From Bacteroidales bacterium UBA1208 (lineage in GTDB: Bacteria > Bacteroidota > Bacteroidia > Bacteroidales > P3): 14,663 bases of DNA. Made by a program: the position numbers and the translations under genes. The stretch covers positions 16,636 through 31,298 of the forward strand of contig DBXQ01000071.1 of assembly GCA_002309955.1 (NCBI GenBank), given 5' to 3'. Positions 6,743 to 13,511 of the stretch are shown one piece after another; the stretch's first letter is position 1; each line of letters starts with the position of its first letter. The notes below the pieces were generated by a model. It saw nothing but the letters and a program-made list of their open reading frames with translations. It was not told where the DNA came from and did not search any database.

Positions 6743-7891
6743 CTAATGGGAATTCTGAGTATTGCGGATGGTGGCTGGAAGACGGACTTTGTGGTAGCAG
6801 CTCTGTGAGGTGCGCCAGTTCCAGCCATCGACATAGAGCCAGCCATCGGCACCCCAGAAGAAGTCCGTACCCAGAGGAATCCAAGCCGGAGTGGCCTGGT
6901 AAATGTAGGGGGCTGAGACGTGGCGGCTGTCGTCTGGATAGGGGTAGACGTAGATAAAGGCCGGCACCTCATTGGAACCGGCTCCCCACTCGGTGTTGAT
7001 ACCGGCGAAGTAGTTGTCGCGGGAAAGCATCATGGAGCAAGACTGCATGTCGGTGGTGTCGGCAAGGAGACGGGTAAAGCAGTAGTCGCCTTGCACGATT
7101 TCGACAAAAGAGGGACCCCCCTCACCAAACTGGCCGAAAAAGCAATCGCCCATAAGCATCTGTTGCAAGATATTGTCGCCTTTGGACAAGGATTGAATAT
7201 AGGCTGTGTCGACCCTGGAGGGTATGCGGTCGTAACGGTCTACGTTGTAGCGTTTCTGCTGTGCCTTTGCGGCGAGGAACTCCTGGTGGGAGATGGCAAG
7301 GTCTTCCATAAGGCAGTTTTCGCGATGGGGAGGCGGAGTGACACGGGTCTTATAGTAGTCATAGCCCCCACGGAAATAAAGCCAACCATCAGCAGCCCAA
7401 CGGAAATCGTAGGGAGTGACATTGTATTCGAGTTGCAAGGCGGGAAGCAGTTCCCAACCTTGAATTGAGTAGACTGAGAGGAAAGACTGAAAAGTCTCGT
7501 CGTTGGTAGTGCCTGTTGCAAGAAGACCCTCGCTGGAGAGCGCATAAACATCGCAATAGAGATCTATATTCATGCCGTTGAGAAACAGGTGGCTCTTGCC
7601 GTACTGGGGATAGTGGACATAAACGGCTTTGATGCCAGAAGGGAGGAATACCCCCGCTTGGAGTGACAACTCCTCAGCATCAACAAGCCTTTTCTCCTCT
7701 TGGCTGAGAACCTCATTATAATAGTGGTCAATGATTTGCAGATGCTCTTCAGGAGAGAGGGATAAAGTCTCAAAAACCTGATTATTGCGAGTGTTGTGGC
7801 GGTTGTACTCGGCAGCAGTCACTCGGATAATGTCCTGCGCACTGGTAACGACGCTGGAGAACAGAAAAAGAATAAGGAGGAGTTGTTTCAT
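6743..7891 (-). CDS. Secreted protein of unknown function with an internal 'ADGWLY' repeat
   Basis: This 382-aa exported protein has a Sec signal peptide (MKQLLLILFLFSSVVTSAQ, cleavage near residue 19). No known family was recognised. It is rich in aromatic residues (Y, W, F) and looks beta-rich. A motif occurs twice, at ~163-175 (FRWAADGWLYFRG) and ~344-357 (FFWGADGWLYVDGW), each leading into an aromatic/basic strand, which suggests a duplicated domain or blade-like repeat. Several Cys in the mature part (113, 193, 250, 271, 285, 365) could form disulfides in the periplasm. The ATG at 7891 overlaps the upstream lipoprotein's TGA by 4 bases (ATGA), which favours it over the TTG at 7897 and implies coupled translation. 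It is the last gene of the five-gene sigma operon. Its stop at 6743 touches the SDR stop, and no terminator hairpin is visible between them. Confidence 0.8.
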   Translation of the reverse strand: MKQLLLILFLFSSVVTSAQDIIRVTAAEYNRHNTRNNQVFETLSLSPEEHLQIIDHYYNEVLSQEEKRLVDAEELSLQAGVFLPSGIKAVYVHYPQYGKSHLFLNGMNIDLYCDVYALSSEGLLATGTTNDETFQSFLSVYSIQGWELLPALQLEYNVTPYDFRWAADGWLYFRGGYDYYKTRVTPPPHRENCLMEDLAISHQEFLAAKAQQKRYNVDRYDRIPSRVDTAYIQSLSKGDNILQQMLMGDCFFGQFGEGGPSFVEIVQGDYCFTRLLADTTDMQSCSMMLSRDNYFAGINTEWGAGSNEVPAFIYVYPYPDDSRHVSAPYIYQATPAWIPLGTDFFWGADGWLYVDGWNWRTSQSCYHKVRLPATIRNTQNSH

Positions 7892-8433
7892 TGACAAACC
7901 GAGAGAAGCCCCTGATGAAATGAGTAGACGGTGCTGTCCGAACGTTGGGGGTCGGGATAGGAGATAATCTCTGCAAGGCCGTCGTTGTTGATGTCGCGCA
8001 CAGAAAGGATGTCGAACGGAATGCGGTCGATGCGCCAGAAACTATCGGGGTCGAAATCATAGTAGGGAGAAAGGATGTACCATGTTTCGGCACCATAGGT
8101 GGAACTGATGTCGTAGGTGCGGAGAATGCAGGCTGGAAGACCGGATGTGAATGTAACAGTGTCGAGGAGAATGTCGCCAGAGGGGGATGTGCAAAAGTCG
8201 GAATTGCCAATGCCCATGACTTCGTTGACTTTGCCATCGTCATCAAGGAGGGCTATGACGACATAGCTGTCGGTATCAGAACTGCAAAAGAGCTGCAGCT
8301 TGGAATATTTAGAGAGTTGGAATGACTTAACTGGTTGGAGCGGAGAACTGGCGGGAGACGGCTGTGTGGCAGTGCCAGGTTTGCACGCCACGGCCAAAAG
8401 AAGAATGAGGACGGAGTAGATAATATGCTTCAT
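7888..8433 (-). CDS. Lipoprotein of unknown function with an FG-GAP-like DINNDG segment
   Basis: This 181-aa predicted lipoprotein has a short type II signal (MKHIIYSVLILLLAVAC) with the lipidated Cys at residue 17 after LAVA. The middle is beta-rich (SYVVIALLDDDGKV near 57-70 and LLDTVTF). Near the C-terminus VRDINNDGLAEII resembles the acidic Ca-binding loop of FG-GAP/VCBS-type repeats (DxNxDG). The role is unknown. An in-frame ATG at 8460 would add 9 residues (MIECKKTAE); ATG 8433 gives a standard lipoprotein signal and is preferred. It is the fourth gene of the sigma operon: about 70 bases follow the candidate anti-sigma gene, and its TGA overlaps the next ATG by 4 bases, so it and the secreted protein probably work together. 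Confidence 0.8.
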   Translation of the reverse strand: MKHIIYSVLILLLAVACKPGTATQPSPASSPLQPVKSFQLSKYSKLQLFCSSDTDSYVVIALLDDDGKVNEVMGIGNSDFCTSPSGDILLDTVTFTSGLPACILRTYDISSTYGAETWYILSPYYDFDPDSFWRIDRIPFDILSVRDINNDGLAEIISYPDPQRSDSTVYSFHQGLLSVCQ

Positions 8434-8503
8434 TTCTGCTGTTTTTTTGCATTCAATCATGATATTAACGGAGCGGGTATGGTTTTATTGCTCTGAGGGG
8501 TAA

Positions 8504-8908
8504 TTATTTCTGTTGGGAGGAGGCGGAACGGAACGCGAAAAGGTTGTAGAAAAGAGTGCAGAAGTATGCCACACCCGCAGCAGAGGCCAAAACAATGAGC
8601 ATGGAGAGCAACAGGGAGCCATGCCGAGCAAACCAGCAGAGCATCGGAAGCCTACTCCATAGGACTGGGAAATGGAGGGCCAAAGGATGAAACAAGAGAA
8701 AGACCGTCATGGCTGCGCCGACAGGGATGCCGGTCAAAAATGCGACGACAAGGCTTCGGCGCAAGTGACGACGCTCCCGGTTATAGTAGCGGCGGGCTGG
8801 CTCAATCGTGTCCAACCTCCGTGTCAAATTATTTAGAAATTCCTCATCGTCACTAAGTGGAGGATTATAATTAGCGAAAAGGTCTTTGAGATAGGGGTCT
8901 TTTTTCAT
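8504..8908 (-). CDS. Two-TM membrane protein, candidate anti-sigma factor
   Basis: This 134-aa protein has a charged, cytosolic-looking N-terminus (~1-50, including NPPLSDDEEFLNNLTRRLDTIE and a very basic RRHLRR before the membrane) and two predicted transmembrane segments (~51-73 and ~98-125). It overlaps the upstream ECF sigma gene by 4 bases (ATGA), the arrangement expected for a sigma/anti-sigma pair. It lacks the ZAS zinc-binding motif (HxxxCxxC) and the FecR domain, so if it is an anti-sigma factor it belongs to another class. The N-terminal P-x-LS-DD-EF-L-RRL pattern looks like one I recall from sigma-linked membrane proteins of Bacteroides relatives. An anti-sigma role is inferred from position and topology only. 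Confidence 0.75.
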   Translation of the reverse strand: MKKDPYLKDLFANYNPPLSDDEEFLNNLTRRLDTIEPARRYYNRERRHLRRSLVVAFLTGIPVGAAMTVFLLFHPLALHFPVLWSRLPMLCWFARHGSLLLSMLIVLASAAGVAYFCTLFYNLFAFRSASSQQK

Positions 8909-9378
8909 CGTTTTAATAGTTTACGTAATTGTTCACGTCCTCGGGAGAGTCGCTTCCTCACAGCTATCGGGGTTGAACCCATGATACGTGATATTTCGAG
9001 GACAGAATAGCCGTTAATATAAAACAGTAGAATAGCAGAACGGGTTTTTAAAGGAAGAGTGTCGATGGCATGGTAAAGGTCTTCGTAAGCGAAAGCCGCG
9101 TCAGCAGGAACCCCGCCAGGGAGCGTTTCATCAAGCTGGGAGAACTGACGGTTGGACTGACGCTGGTAGTCGACAAATGTGTGGTAGCCAATCTTGAAGA
9201 GCCAAGTGGAAAACTTATAGTGCTCCACATAGCCGTCCGAAGCCAGATAGGCCTTGATGAGCGTTTCCTGGGCGATGTCGTCGGCTTCCATGCGGTTGCC
9301 GCCACAAAGGCCGAACAAGAACCTGCGGAGAGGCTCCTGCTCGGCAGTGACAAGTTCGATAAACCTTTCGCGGGTCAT
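8905..9378 (-). CDS. ECF-family RNA polymerase sigma factor
   Basis: This 157-aa protein contains the two domains of extracytoplasmic-function sigma factors. Region 2 (~10-75) has EADDIAQETLIKAYLA (31-46) and the -10-recognition/core-binding segment FSTWLFKIGYHTFVDYQR (56-73). Region 4 (~100-155) has the helix-turn-helix YSVLEISRIMGSTPIAVRKRLSRGREQL (124-151), shown here only as a motif. There is no region 1 or 3 and no extra C-terminal domain. It is translationally coupled on both sides: its ATG overlaps the TGA of the upstream membrane gene (9375-9378), and its stop overlaps the next ATG (8905-8908). It likely responds to an envelope signal relayed by the flanking membrane proteins and drives this operon plus unknown targets. 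Confidence 0.95.
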   Translation of the reverse strand: MTRERFIELVTAEQEPLRRFLFGLCGGNRMEADDIAQETLIKAYLASDGYVEHYKFSTWLFKIGYHTFVDYQRQSNRQFSQLDETLPGGVPADAAFAYEDLYHAIDTLPLKTRSAILLFYINGYSVLEISRIMGSTPIAVRKRLSRGREQLRKLLKR

Positions 9379-9869
9379 TGCTCATGGTCAGTCTTAAGCA
9401 TTCTTTCTTCTTTCTCAATCTCGCTGCGGAGCACTCGACGGGCAATAAAATAATAGACCACCAATCCTGCTCCAACAGCAAGGGAAACAAAACCAAGGGT
9501 AAGAAAATCAGCTTTGTCCTCACATACCTCTGGGTAAACAAGCTCTGCATCGTCCTCACATACCTTTGTGTAAACAGCAAGGACAAGGCCAAGTCCAATA
9601 AAAGTGCAAATCATTCCCCAAAGCAGTTTGCTGAGCAACCGCTCCTTGAGGCTGCGCTTGGGTTTGTTAAAGGTTTTCAACAGTTCCTCTGGCATAGGGC
9701 TGGAGCCTTTTTCCAAGGCAGTTTTGATAATTTCACTTCGTTTTTCGATTTCATTGTGTTTTTTGCGGAAATAGAGTACAACAATCACTATACACAGAGC
9801 GATAATTCCCAGGAAGGGAATCAAATCCTCTATTGACCAAATGATTTCGGTGTAGACATCTTCTGTCAT
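9375..9869 (-). CDS. DUF6249-like membrane protein heading the ECF sigma operon
   Basis: This 164-aa protein has three predicted transmembrane segments (~16-34, ~82-100, ~122-143). After the first is a charged cytosolic segment with KKHNEIEKRSEIIKTALEKG (35-55), the pattern I associate with DUF6249-type proteins that lie beside ECF sigma factors in Bacteroidota. Between TM2 and TM3 is a 12-residue duplication (VYTKVCEDDAEL then VYPEVCEDKADF, 99-122), with repeated Cys residues in what should be the periplasmic loop. Its TGA overlaps the sigma ATG by 4 bases. It may sense an envelope signal or restrain the sigma factor; there is no direct evidence for either. Confidence 0.8.
   Translation of the reverse strand: MTEDVYTEIIWSIEDLIPFLGIIALCIVIVVLYFRKKHNEIEKRSEIIKTALEKGSSPMPEELLKTFNKPKRSLKERLLSKLLWGMICTFIGLGLVLAVYTKVCEDDAELVYPEVCEDKADFLTLGFVSLAVGAGLVVYYFIARRVLRSEIEKEERMLKTDHEQ
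9516..9576 (-). repeat. 36-base-period duplication inside the DUF6249-like gene
   Basis: A 25-base block at 9516-9540 recurs at 9552-9576 with 23 of 25 identities (shared start GTCCTCACATACCT). The 36-base offset preserves frame and encodes the duplicated 12-residue VY-x-x-VCED unit in the loop between TM2 and TM3. Confidence 0.9.
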
Positions 9870-9879
9870 GATACTTTTT

Positions 9880-9951
9880 TTTAAGGGTTATACATTTAGT
9901 TTGTTTTTTTGAACCAGTTCACCCCTTAAACGGGAATGTACCTAAAAAGGT
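9880..9951. promoter_or_regulatory. Cluster of inverted repeats upstream of the first sigma operon
   Basis: TTTAAGGG (9880-9887) pairs with CCCTTAAA (9923-9930) across 35 bases. Inside lies GAAC-CA-GTTC (9911-9920), and just upstream of the operon direction is ACCT-AAAA-AGGT (9940-9951). These dyads occupy the spacer ahead of the ATG at 9869, where an operator or the sigma factor's own promoter would be expected. No TAnnTTTG primary promoter was found here, consistent with (not proof of) ECF control. Confidence 0.4.
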
Positions 9952-9996
9952 GACATTTGGAAGAAAAAAAAATACATGCAAGAAAACTCTAACAAA

Positions 9997-10030
9997 TCCA
10001 TCGCAACTATCCCCGCTTCATTGTGATGGA
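9997..10030 (-). terminator. Hairpin just after the YARHG gene, possible terminator
   Basis: TCCATCGCAA (9997-10006) and TTGTGATGGA (10021-10030) form a 10-bp stem with one mismatch on the minus strand and a 14-base loop, starting 2 bases after the YARHG gene's stop. On the minus strand it is followed by TTTGTTAG and further T-rich sequence, so the U-tract is imperfect. Confidence 0.5.
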
Positions 10031-10032
10031 AA

Positions 10033-11088
10033 TTAACGGTTTGTTGATACCTGTTTGCGCTCTTTCTCGACAGCACCGATGAGTTGGATATTGAGTTCTT
10101 CTATCTCCGACAGCCGGTCCAGAGTGGGATTGGACAGGGCAGTGCCGTACCATTGACCTTCGCTGTGGAAGAAAGCGGTGAGCTTCGGGTCGGTGAAGGT
10201 GCGACCGTGACGTGCAAAGATTTCGTTGCGGATGAAACGAAGGACCTCGGCAGGATAAGGCGCAAGATAGCCACGTGTGAGGATGGTCGTGGAGGCTTCA
10301 GGCCAGCGTCCGGGGACTTTGTTGTCAAGGTTGGTTTTGTGTAAATGGCAGAGCAAGTCGCCTTGGGAAATCCATTCGAACTCGCCATCATGTTCGATAT
10401 GGCTGATACCGTTGTAGAAATCCAAGCCGTCGGCAGTGAGTTTGAAACAGAGATTACGACCGTCGCTAAGCGTAAGGACATTTTCAGGCATATCGACTTC
10501 TCCCCAACGGATGGAATAGGCATAGCTGAATGAAGGTTGGTCGGGAAGAGAACTATGGCTGAATATACGGATGCTGTCGCGGGTGATGACCCAAGCTTGG
10601 TCATTGACATGATAGGTTCCTATTATCTGACGACGGATGTCAGACTCAAGTACGGAGTCGAAACCATGGGATTGCTTATACCATTCATTTGTGGAATGTC
10701 CATCATAACGGATAAATACATCTTCAAGGTTGCGGGTTCTGCCAAACACAAGAAAGCACTCCTGTTCACCAATGGTCTTGTGAATAATAAGGTCGTTGTA
10801 GTGGATGATGGTATCAGCCCACGCATTCCATATCTGATTGGGTCTCAAGAAATCGCCTGGCAGATCAGACTTGAACCACGTTTGAGCATCAGCACCTTCG
10901 TGCAAAGACATCTCGACAGCGATGATGGCAGAATCGGTCTCGGATAAAATATTGATGAATGTTGAACCATTGTGCCAATAGGTGCCTTTGTACTGTTGCC
11001 CCATTGTCAGATGACCAACAGCCAAGCATAAGAGAAAAAAGCTTTGACACAGCAATGCTTTGAGACTAATTCGTTTTATCGCTATCAT
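10033..11088 (-). CDS. Secreted protein with C-terminal YARHG domain
   Basis: This 351-aa exported protein has a basic N-terminus and hydrophobic core (ISLKALLCQSFFLLCLAVG) with likely signal cleavage near residue 30-31 (GQQ). Residues ~31-255 are beta-rich with no recognised family and include YKGTYWHNGS at the mature start and a second GTYHVNDQAW segment near 157. Residues ~264-340 match the YARHG domain, an extracellular domain named for its motif: here YPAEVLRFIRNEIFARHGRTF (278-298) carries the signature as FARHG (291-295), followed by F-H-S-E-G-Q-W-Y near 307-314. The domain's function is unknown, though it is thought to act outside the cytoplasm, possibly on the cell wall. The gene stands alone, with spacers of 163 and 223 bases. 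Confidence 0.85.
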   Translation of the reverse strand: MIAIKRISLKALLCQSFFLLCLAVGHLTMGQQYKGTYWHNGSTFINILSETDSAIIAVEMSLHEGADAQTWFKSDLPGDFLRPNQIWNAWADTIIHYNDLIIHKTIGEQECFLVFGRTRNLEDVFIRYDGHSTNEWYKQSHGFDSVLESDIRRQIIGTYHVNDQAWVITRDSIRIFSHSSLPDQPSFSYAYSIRWGEVDMPENVLTLSDGRNLCFKLTADGLDFYNGISHIEHDGEFEWISQGDLLCHLHKTNLDNKVPGRWPEASTTILTRGYLAPYPAEVLRFIRNEIFARHGRTFTDPKLTAFFHSEGQWYGTALSNPTLDRLSEIEELNIQLIGAVEKERKQVSTNR

Positions 11089-11260
11089 AGTATAACGGAT
11101 TTTTGTTCAATTGCAGATAACGTGAATTGATGCTTTTTATTATACCCAAGGTTGCGGATTGTGTAGCTGTAAAAACCAACCATCAGATGAAAGAAGCATG
11201 TTGAATCTCCTATTCACTGTCGCGTTCAGTACGTACACTACACGTCATTTGCCAAAAAAC

Positions 11261-11294
11261 AAAAAAGCGTCCACGGGTATGCGGACGCCTTTTT
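11261..11294 (-). terminator. Rho-independent terminator of the 193-aa lipoprotein gene
   Basis: GCGTCC (11267-11272) pairs with GGACGC (11283-11288) around a 10-base loop. The stem is flanked by A6 (11261-11266) and T5 (11290-11294) tracts that extend it and provide the U-run on the minus strand. It lies 17 bases beyond the stop at 11312. Confidence 0.85.
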
Positions 11295-11311
11295 AGATAA
11301 GGTTTGATACT

Positions 11312-11893
11312 TTATTCGTTACGAGTGAAGTTGAGGGGGAAGATAATGGGATTGGTATCGTCGACATCGTTTACATCCTCGCTACCGTAATACAATTCTA
11401 CATTGAAGGTGATGACATCGGTGATATCGTCGTAGGTGAACAGGAGCTGAGCAGGAATCTCGTTGCCGTTCTCATCTTCGGTGGTGCAGATAAAATAGCC
11501 GGTATGGGTGGTGCCGTCATAGGAGTATTGGTAAGAGAGGCCGAAAATCTGAGCCATTCCAGTTTCATCTGCATTCAGACCGTAAGCTTCGATATTCTCG
11601 GGGAAGGTAAAGTGAGCGAGGGTGCCATCAAAGTTCAGGCCAAGGTCGTAGGTCTCACCACCTAAATCAGGAATGCAAGTGGTATCAATACCCATCATAA
11701 AGAGGATTTGATTGAAAGTCATGCTACAGGTCCAATCGGTGTTGTGCAGGTCGGAAGTGGTTTTCACTCGAACGGTTGTGTTCTCATCGCCACTGTTGTT
11801 GTTAGTGTTGACAGGGCTGATTTCTTCTTTCTGACAAGAGGCCAAGAAAAGGGCACATGCTGCGATAGCAACAAAAAAGATGTTTTTCTTCAT
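11312..11893 (-). CDS. Lipoprotein of unknown function, predicted beta-rich
   Basis: This 193-aa lipoprotein has a type II signal MKKNIFFVAIAACALFLASC with the lipidated Cys at residue 20, followed by QKEE and a low-complexity Asn/Gly/Asp linker (~28-40). The mature part starts with LHNTDWTC (~49-56) and continues as alternating strands (YDLGLNFDGTLAHFTF, YQYSYDGTTHTGYFICT, QLLFTYDDITDVITFNVEL), a pattern like a small lipocalin-type barrel. That fold guess is weak. The tail is acidic (EDVNDVDDTN) before PLNFTRNE. It is a single gene with its own terminator; 112 AT-rich bases separate it from the second sigma operon, so it may be independent or a read-through member. Confidence 0.8.
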   Translation of the reverse strand: MKKNIFFVAIAACALFLASCQKEEISPVNTNNNSGDENTTVRVKTTSDLHNTDWTCSMTFNQILFMMGIDTTCIPDLGGETYDLGLNFDGTLAHFTFPENIEAYGLNADETGMAQIFGLSYQYSYDGTTHTGYFICTTEDENGNEIPAQLLFTYDDITDVITFNVELYYGSEDVNDVDDTNPIIFPLNFTRNE

Positions 11894-12005
11894 TTGTTTG
11901 AAATGTTTTAAATTGTTATTGATTATATTGTTTTAAACTTTTTCCGCTATAAGAACGTAATTTGAGGACAGAAAACTACAATAGATGTGATTTTTTTTCA
12001 AATAT

Positions 12006-12740
12006 TCAATTTAAATCTATTATATTTTCCTCATTTATATTGAGTTCCAATGTTGAGAAACTATCACCATTAATATCGGTAAAGGTACTGACAATGCCAC
12101 TGAGCGTCACCTCTATGCCGTCAAGCATCGTCACAGGCTCATCGCTTTCGGTTAGCAGCATCATTCCATGAATGGTGAGGATGAGGGTGCCCAGGTTGTT
12201 TGTCTGCAACGCCCACACCATTCCTGATATCGGGTCGTCCATGACGGGAATGCCAGTAAGGACGAAAGTACCTGTGCAGGTCATTTCCTCGACCTGTACT
12301 GCTTGTGGATTGAAACATGCATAGGCTCTACCGCTCCAAGTGCCATCACTATAGGTTACATTAATCGTCTTGCCAGCTTTCTCCATTTCTTTCATCCATG
12401 CCTTCAGTTCATCTCGGTTTTGAGTACTAATGGTATTGGGAGTGTTTGAACTACTCTTCTTAGCCTTGATTCTACCAGAAGGGTTTGTGTTGCATAATGT
12501 CACCTGCTCACCGCTACGCGTCATGTTGCAGAATTGATCAAGCAGCGCGTCCCATTCTGCCTCAGTAGTGAGATGGGTGATGGTGCCAGAGAAATTGGGC
12601 ATACCCGGAATTTCCGACACTGAATAGAATATGTCACGCTCGTGGTTTACTTCCGATGGGTCGGGGACATTGTTTTTCTCGCATGCGGCGAAACTAAGTA
12701 CAACTGCCATAGTGGCAAAGATCTTTGAAAAAGTATTCAT
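12006..12740 (-). CDS. Lipoprotein of unknown function, last gene of the second sigma operon
   Basis: This 244-aa lipoprotein has a type II signal MNTFSKIFATMAVVLSFAAC with the lipidated Cys at residue 20. The mature protein has HLTTEAEWDALLDQFCNMTRSGEQVTLCN (~56-84), a basic Ser/Asn-rich segment (~89-108, RIKAKKSSSNTPNTIS), then strands that alternate hydrophobics (TGTFVLTGIPV, LILTIHGMMLL, GIEVTLSGIVSTF). No domain is recognised. The W/Y-x-ALLD motif also ends the adjacent 142-aa lipoprotein (QYDALLDYQL), a faint hint of relatedness. The spacing of 25 bases after that gene supports one operon. It is probably anchored in the outer or inner membrane facing the periplasm. Confidence 0.8.
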   Translation of the reverse strand: MNTFSKIFATMAVVLSFAACEKNNVPDPSEVNHERDIFYSVSEIPGMPNFSGTITHLTTEAEWDALLDQFCNMTRSGEQVTLCNTNPSGRIKAKKSSSNTPNTISTQNRDELKAWMKEMEKAGKTINVTYSDGTWSGRAYACFNPQAVQVEEMTCTGTFVLTGIPVMDDPISGMVWALQTNNLGTLILTIHGMMLLTESDEPVTMLDGIEVTLSGIVSTFTDINGDSFSTLELNINEENIIDLN

Positions 12741-12765
12741 GTCTTTCTTGATTTATTATATTCGA

Positions 12766-13194
12766 TTAATGAAGATTGTTGAGTTGATAGTCCAGCAAGG
12801 CATCATACTGAGTCTCGTTGTCAATACGGTAAAGTCCGATAGTGTGTTTATCGTGTGATGCTGCAACGCGTACCACCGATTGGCCTTCCCATTTCATACG
12901 GACAGCGGGATTCTCGATGTCTCCCAACCAACTAGTGACACCCGCAGTGTCTTGGATGCCAAATTCTTCTACCATCCGCTTCCACGCCTCCTCGTCGTCG
13001 GCCTGCAGCAACACCACATCAACAGTCACTGTGTCACAAAGGTGAAAGTCGCACACTTGTGCCACCGTCATATCAGTCCGTGAGGCGTATCGTTTGTAAA
13101 GTGCGCTTTCAGTTTTCTTCTCTGTTCTGCTTTGGCAACCAACCATCAGTGTCACCAGCAGCAACATAAATAATAATAGTAATTGTCGTTTCAT
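12766..13194 (-). CDS. Small lipoprotein of unknown function in the second sigma operon
   Basis: This 142-aa protein has a type II signal MKRQLLLLFMLLLVTLMVGC with the lipidated Cys at residue 20, then a polar linker (QSRTEKKTES). The mature part is a compact alpha/beta-looking domain with two close Cys (VCDFHLCDTVTVDVVLL, residues ~47-63), acidic DDEEAWKRMVEEFG and a C-terminal GLYRIDNETQYDALLDYQL. The family is unrecognised. It lies 18 bases after the one-TM gene and 25 bases before the next lipoprotein gene. By position it could be an envelope sensor or a regulated product of the sigma factor. Confidence 0.78.
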   Translation of the reverse strand: MKRQLLLLFMLLLVTLMVGCQSRTEKKTESALYKRYASRTDMTVAQVCDFHLCDTVTVDVVLLQADDEEAWKRMVEEFGIQDTAGVTSWLGDIENPAVRMKWEGQSVVRVAASHDKHTIGLYRIDNETQYDALLDYQLNNLH

Positions 13195-13212
13195 ATCCCT
13201 AACATATATCTT

Positions 13213-13482
13213 TTAACCCAACAACAACTCATCAGCCAAATCAATCCAGTGCTGATCGTCCATACCCGTGCGGTTGCAGTACACTTTCGCATAAACAGTA
13301 TCCACAGCTTTTTGCGGCATCAAAGTCGGAATGGCCACAACAATCAGCAGTGCCACTCCCGCAACCATGCCCATTGTACGGCGTCGACTGGTGCGCCAAG
13401 TCGGATATTCGGATGCAAGTTTTTTTGCGTAGTTTTCGGCTTCTGCCCTATCCCATAGTTCTTCAAATCTTTGTTCATTCAT
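13213..13482 (-). CDS. One-TM membrane protein, candidate anti-sigma factor of the second sigma operon
   Basis: This 89-aa protein has a polar N-terminal segment (MNEQRFEELWDRAEAENYAKKLASEYPTW), a basic stop (RTSRRRT), one transmembrane helix (~37-55, MGMVAGVALLIVVAIPTLM) and a ~34-residue tail with one Cys that should lie in the periplasm. A short cytosolic helix plus one TM directly after an ECF sigma gene fits a small anti-sigma factor, but no ZAS or FecR signature is present. The gene starts 29 bases after the sigma stop and ends 18 bases before the lipoprotein. Its role is inferred from position. Confidence 0.75.
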   Translation of the reverse strand: MNEQRFEELWDRAEAENYAKKLASEYPTWRTSRRRTMGMVAGVALLIVVAIPTLMPQKAVDTVYAKVYCNRTGMDDQHWIDLADELLLG

Positions 13483-13511
13483 ATCTCTCTTTATTTTATT
13501 GTGACATATAG

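Noticed and set aside
6920..7468. 182-codon plus-strand open frame antisense to the secreted ADGWLY protein
   Set aside because: The minus-strand frame has a signal peptide, translational coupling and internal repeats; the antisense product has no domain or start signal.
11229..11236. Palindrome GTACGTAC in the spacer after the YARHG gene start
   Set aside because: An isolated 8-base palindrome with no paired site or promoter alignment; compatible with chance.
11904..11937. Direct repeat TGTTTTAAA (11904-11912 and 11929-11937), considered as a dif/att site near the skew break
   Set aside because: Too short and A/T-biased; there is no XerC/XerD-like dyad, no integrase and no duplicated target.
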